Shown one piece after another: positions 60,701 to 64,000 of a stretch of 64,000 nt of DNA. The translations under genes were made by a program, and so were the position numbers. The stretch comes from Lasiosphaeris hirsuta (taxonomy: Eukaryota > Ascomycota > Sordariomycetes > Sordariales > Lasiosphaeriaceae): assembly GCA_030549175.1 (NCBI GenBank), contig JAUKUA010000006.1, positions 3,162,001 to 3,226,000 of the forward strand, written 5' to 3'. Below the pieces are notes generated by a model. That model saw only the letters and a list, made by a program, of their open reading frames with translations, was not told where the DNA came from and ran no database searches. Every line of letters begins with the position of its first letter. Position 1 is the first letter of the stretch.

Positions 60701-63700
60701 TCCACAATATCCTCCGATGCAGAGTGCACGGCCGGCTACTGGAACCGCGCATGGCAGGTCTAGGATAATTCCCTGTCGCCATGCTTCCCCATGTAAATCA
60801 TCACTTCTTTCAACAGGAGCGAGCTTCGACCAGACGGACACCAGACGGCGACCTTCTGTTACGCCACAGCGACTCTGTCTGCATCTCAGCGCATGCACTC
60901 GCCCTTGCCCAGGCCCAATACTGGCCAGCCGCACTCAAGGTAGGCCAGACTTATTTGCAGCCTGCCATACTGCATGTCCAACTGCTACACCTCCTTGCCC
61001 CATGGTTTGAAACCAGGGATCTGCCACGGCATGAACGGAAAGACTGACCAGGTCGTCTTACGACGGCCGATTATGCATGACGGCGACGCCATCGTGGCGT
61101 CCACCGGGGATCGTGCCATCGAATACTCGAACACATACCATTCACATCCCTTGCCCCCAGCCCCTTCTATGCTGGCAGGAAATTGCGTCTTTCTTGCCTT
61201 CCACCATGTTCAGGACGAGATCAGATGAGATTCGACCCCACCATCGGGGTATCGCCAATCTCTCTGATGTCGCAGCCCGAAGATCAAAGTAACCCACAAA
61301 GTAAAAGAGGCGCGGTGCCTTCCTCGGGCTAATTTTGCAAGCCACACACTTTCATGTTTACCCTCGCCAGCCTCCTCGACGCCACAGGGTGACCCAATCT
61401 CGCGCGAGCCAATTCACCCTGATGGGGGACCTCCTTCAAGTGCAGCCCGCTGTGCTGTCCCCTTTCCAAGGAAGGCTTTCGCTCTGACACTCATGCCTCG
61501 GATGGTCTGTTCAGCCACGCTCCGCTCCCCGTTGTAATTTGCACGCCATTTCTGAATATGGACGAGCGAGACAGCATAGTCCGCCAAATGCAGCTACGAA
61601 GGCGGGGGCAAAGGGCCAATGACGGTCAACTACTTTATCCATTGCTGCTATAACTTACGCATTAAGGTCACCCGGATTCTGCACCCGCCCATTCCCAGGC
61701 TTTCATTTGCTGGGCTCAGCCGTGCCGTCCTATCAAGCTTCCCCGGTTTATGCCCCCTCTTCACTCTTTGCCTCGTTGGCGGGTGTGTGTCCGGGCAATC
61801 AAGAGAGGCATGCTCGCTCGGAGACACGACTCCGAGTTGGATGAAACTGCTTTTCTGCCAGACTTGGCACCTTGAGACTTGGCAGCCGTTGATGCCATCA
61901 AGCCCTCGTCCTCTCCCTGACTAACACTACGGGAGACGAACCCGACCTCGGCCACGGTATCCCGCCTAGCTGGGCTAAAGCAACCCTAGCCAATAGTTCA
62001 TGGTGGTTGCTAGCCACCAAAATCGTGGCCTGCACGCATTGAACTTCGGCTTCTCGCCGGCGTTTCAGGTTGGTGATCAAAGAGCGTCTAGAAGCCTTCC
62101 CCATGTGAGCAACATCACCAAAAAAAAAAAAAAAATTTATCCAACCGCGCCTTGTCATTTTGTCAATACTGGACAACGGAGACAGTCCGAGGTGCGGCTG
62201 CTGTGGATAAGCAATGGCCACGGATTCTGTCTGGGGAACCCTGCCTTGAACGGGTTGCCATCCGTGGGGAATGACAGGACCCTGCCTCATACCTGCAGGC
62301 TCGGGATCACCGACCTTCCGTCTCTGCTTCCTTGGTGAATGAATCGTGCCAGTATCGTACTTGGCATGGGGCAGGAGGCCCTCTCTTTGCTTGACAGGCT
62401 TCTCCGGTGCTCCTGGTCGGGACATTGACCAAGACTCAGGACAATATGCGCTTGCCGAGTTCGAGGGTCGCATCGATATTGAGCAATTAGAACCCCTTAA
62501 AACCAGGATTCCAGCACGCAGAGTCTGGGTGCTTTTTGGCCGACATGAACCATGGGTGTTCACAAAAGGCTTCATCCCGCTCCGCATGCAACAAACACCG
62601 CTGCCACGGTTCGAGCCTTCGCAGACCATATGTGCTGCTGCACCTGTTGGGTGCCGCCCGTCTTGACTGCTTCCCCCTCTCGCGTCTCCCCAAGCACAAC
62701 GCGACCCAGGTCCATTTTCGGTGTCGTGTTATTCTTCTGGTGCCGTACCGCTTACGACCCGGAAAGCCTCCGGACTCGCGTTCCCTCGACTGCATGGATG
62801 ATGGCCCCGCAATATGCTAGATGGCGGCTGCCAGAGAATACCTTGTCGCTTTGAACTTATGTGTTGAAGGATATCAGGAATACGCTTCATCAACACGGAT
62901 GCCGCTTGATCCTCTGACAAGCGTTCCCGTCAAGCGGCAGATGTATGGTATTTCGGTCAGCGACCGCGAGGCCATGATCCGCCACCGCTGGCAATTTCCT
63001 GTACCATACTTGTCTCCCTTCCCTTGCACTTTTTTTTATTTTTTTTATTTTTTTTTGGGGGGGGACTTCTCCATTGTGGGCGGCGTTGGGCCCTGTGGCA
63101 TCGATGGTTTCCAGGGACTGGCCGCTTGTTGTCCCTGGTGGGTGCTAATTTGCGTCCCGCGGCTGGCCACCCGCACCCACTCCGGTCTGCGTCTCGTGAG
63201 CCAAAAATATCGCGAGGGTATATGACCTGCACGGCGGTCCTGCATTCAATATCCCACATCTTTGGTGAGGCTCTTTCAGCTCCGCAAACGACATGGTCGG
63301 CTGCGTCCGGCGGGGGAGGGTCAACCTTCCCAGCTGGGACATGCTGGCCCCCGACACCGTTCGCTTTGCCGGACAGCAGGAGGTCGATATCGACCCTCTG
63401 CCAGCCTAGGGCTTCTAGCAAGGAGGATGGCGGTTGGTTCGTCCTCGGGGCGGTTCCACAGCGGGGAGTCACACAACAACGCAGCAGCCGCCGTCACTTG
63501 ACCCTGATCCCGACCTGGGCATGGGACGTCGCCACAGTTTCTTGGTCCAGTGCTACCACAGTTAGGTAGGCTGTCGCCAGTCCAATCTCACCACGGTCGG
63601 CCTCGACCATCGCCGCTCGACGGGTCAATCATCGGCCGAACGGTCCAGGCTCTTTGCGTGGCTGCCTCTGCCGTGCCCGTCGGCGACTCGCTGGCAGTGA

Positions 63701-64000
63701 TCAAATCGAGGGTGCCAATGGTCAGCAAGGGCTCTTCTTCACTTCTCGAAGGGTCTAGGTCGTCACGACCTAGTGATTTTCCGCCGTCTGAGCTCTCCGG
63801 CGTCCAATGGACGGCGTACACCCCTTGCCGATTTAGCATCTCGCAATGGCGTGACCGGCTTGAGCTGCAGCACATGGCAGGAGTCTGAGAAGCTCTTCTC
63901 CTTTTTTTTCTCCTTCTCTCCAGTCGTCGCGTTCCTAGACCGGCGGTTCAGTAACTGCGGAAAACAGGGGGCGTGTTCTCGCTCTCTTTCCTGGAATGGC

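Larger units (their letters stand above)
52214..64000. other. 11.8 kb gene-poor region upstream of vosA
   Basis: I find no gene I can support on either strand. The longest frames (55805-56665 minus, 286 codons; 61898-62629 minus, 243 codons) are shadow-like, rich in Arg/Ser/Pro and without domains. I see no transposase, reverse transcriptase or integrase motif, no long terminal repeat, no tRNA and no rRNA. Base composition looks mixed rather than AT-rich, so it does not resemble RIP-mutated transposon DNA. It contains G runs (53028-53042, 54719-54735), an A/T-homopolymer stretch (63030-63063), small tandem repeats and an 18-bp palindrome. It may include a long vosA promoter or leader, non-coding transcripts, or genes too diverged for me to recognise. 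Confidence 0.5.

Noticed and set aside
61898..62629. 243-codon minus-strand open frame
   Set aside because: Runs through a homopolymer (poly-Phe from A-rich DNA on the plus strand) and has no recognisable motif.

Overview
The window is nuclear DNA from a filamentous ascomycete (Pezizomycotina, most likely Sordariomycetes). The evidence is short spliceosomal introns (about 50-95 nt) with GTATGT/GTAAGT-type donors and CTAAC/CTGAC-type branch sites, a nuclear tRNA-Gln with a canonical intron, and fungus-specific genes (a velvet regulator, an SREBP-type bHLH factor, GH43 secreted hydrolases, a fungal P450). There are no operons. Genes lie on both strands, are separated by 0.2-3.3 kb, and mostly contain introns. 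Exon models below were built by hand from splice signals, reading phase and remembered family similarity, and all of them close in frame.

Layout. 1-10 kb: GDP-mannose pyrophosphorylase (+), tRNA-Gln(UUG) (+), glycerol kinase (+). 10-18 kb: a Ser/Thr protein kinase (-), an MFSD5/MOT2-type MFS transporter (-), a Gfo/Idh/MocA oxidoreductase (-). 18-26 kb: Dbf4, the regulatory subunit of the replication kinase (-), diverging from an Icp55-type mitochondrial aminopeptidase (+), which converges on an SREBP-type bHLH factor (-). 29-36 kb: Atg12 (+) converging on ketopantoate hydroxymethyltransferase (-), then an E2 enzyme of the Ubc8 type (+) converging on a Saf4/CCDC130 splicing factor (-). 36-49 kb: a broken HNH-family gene (+), a secreted GH43 enzyme (+) converging on a cytochrome P450 (-), an Artemis/SNM1-like nuclease (+), and a second secreted GH43-like enzyme (+). 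50.8-52.2 kb: a VosA-type velvet regulator (-). 52.2-64 kb: about 11.8 kb with no gene I can support.

The genes are mainly housekeeping (cell-wall sugar nucleotide supply, glycerol and pantothenate metabolism, replication control, DNA repair, autophagy, ubiquitin, splicing) with some secreted and regulatory functions. They do not form a biosynthetic cluster. The most unusual observations are an apparent one-nucleotide exon in the ubc8-like gene, an HNH-type gene that has lost just its nuclease core, tandem CCAAT boxes upstream of atg12, the long gene-free region behind the velvet gene, and a compositionally odd island near 13 kb.
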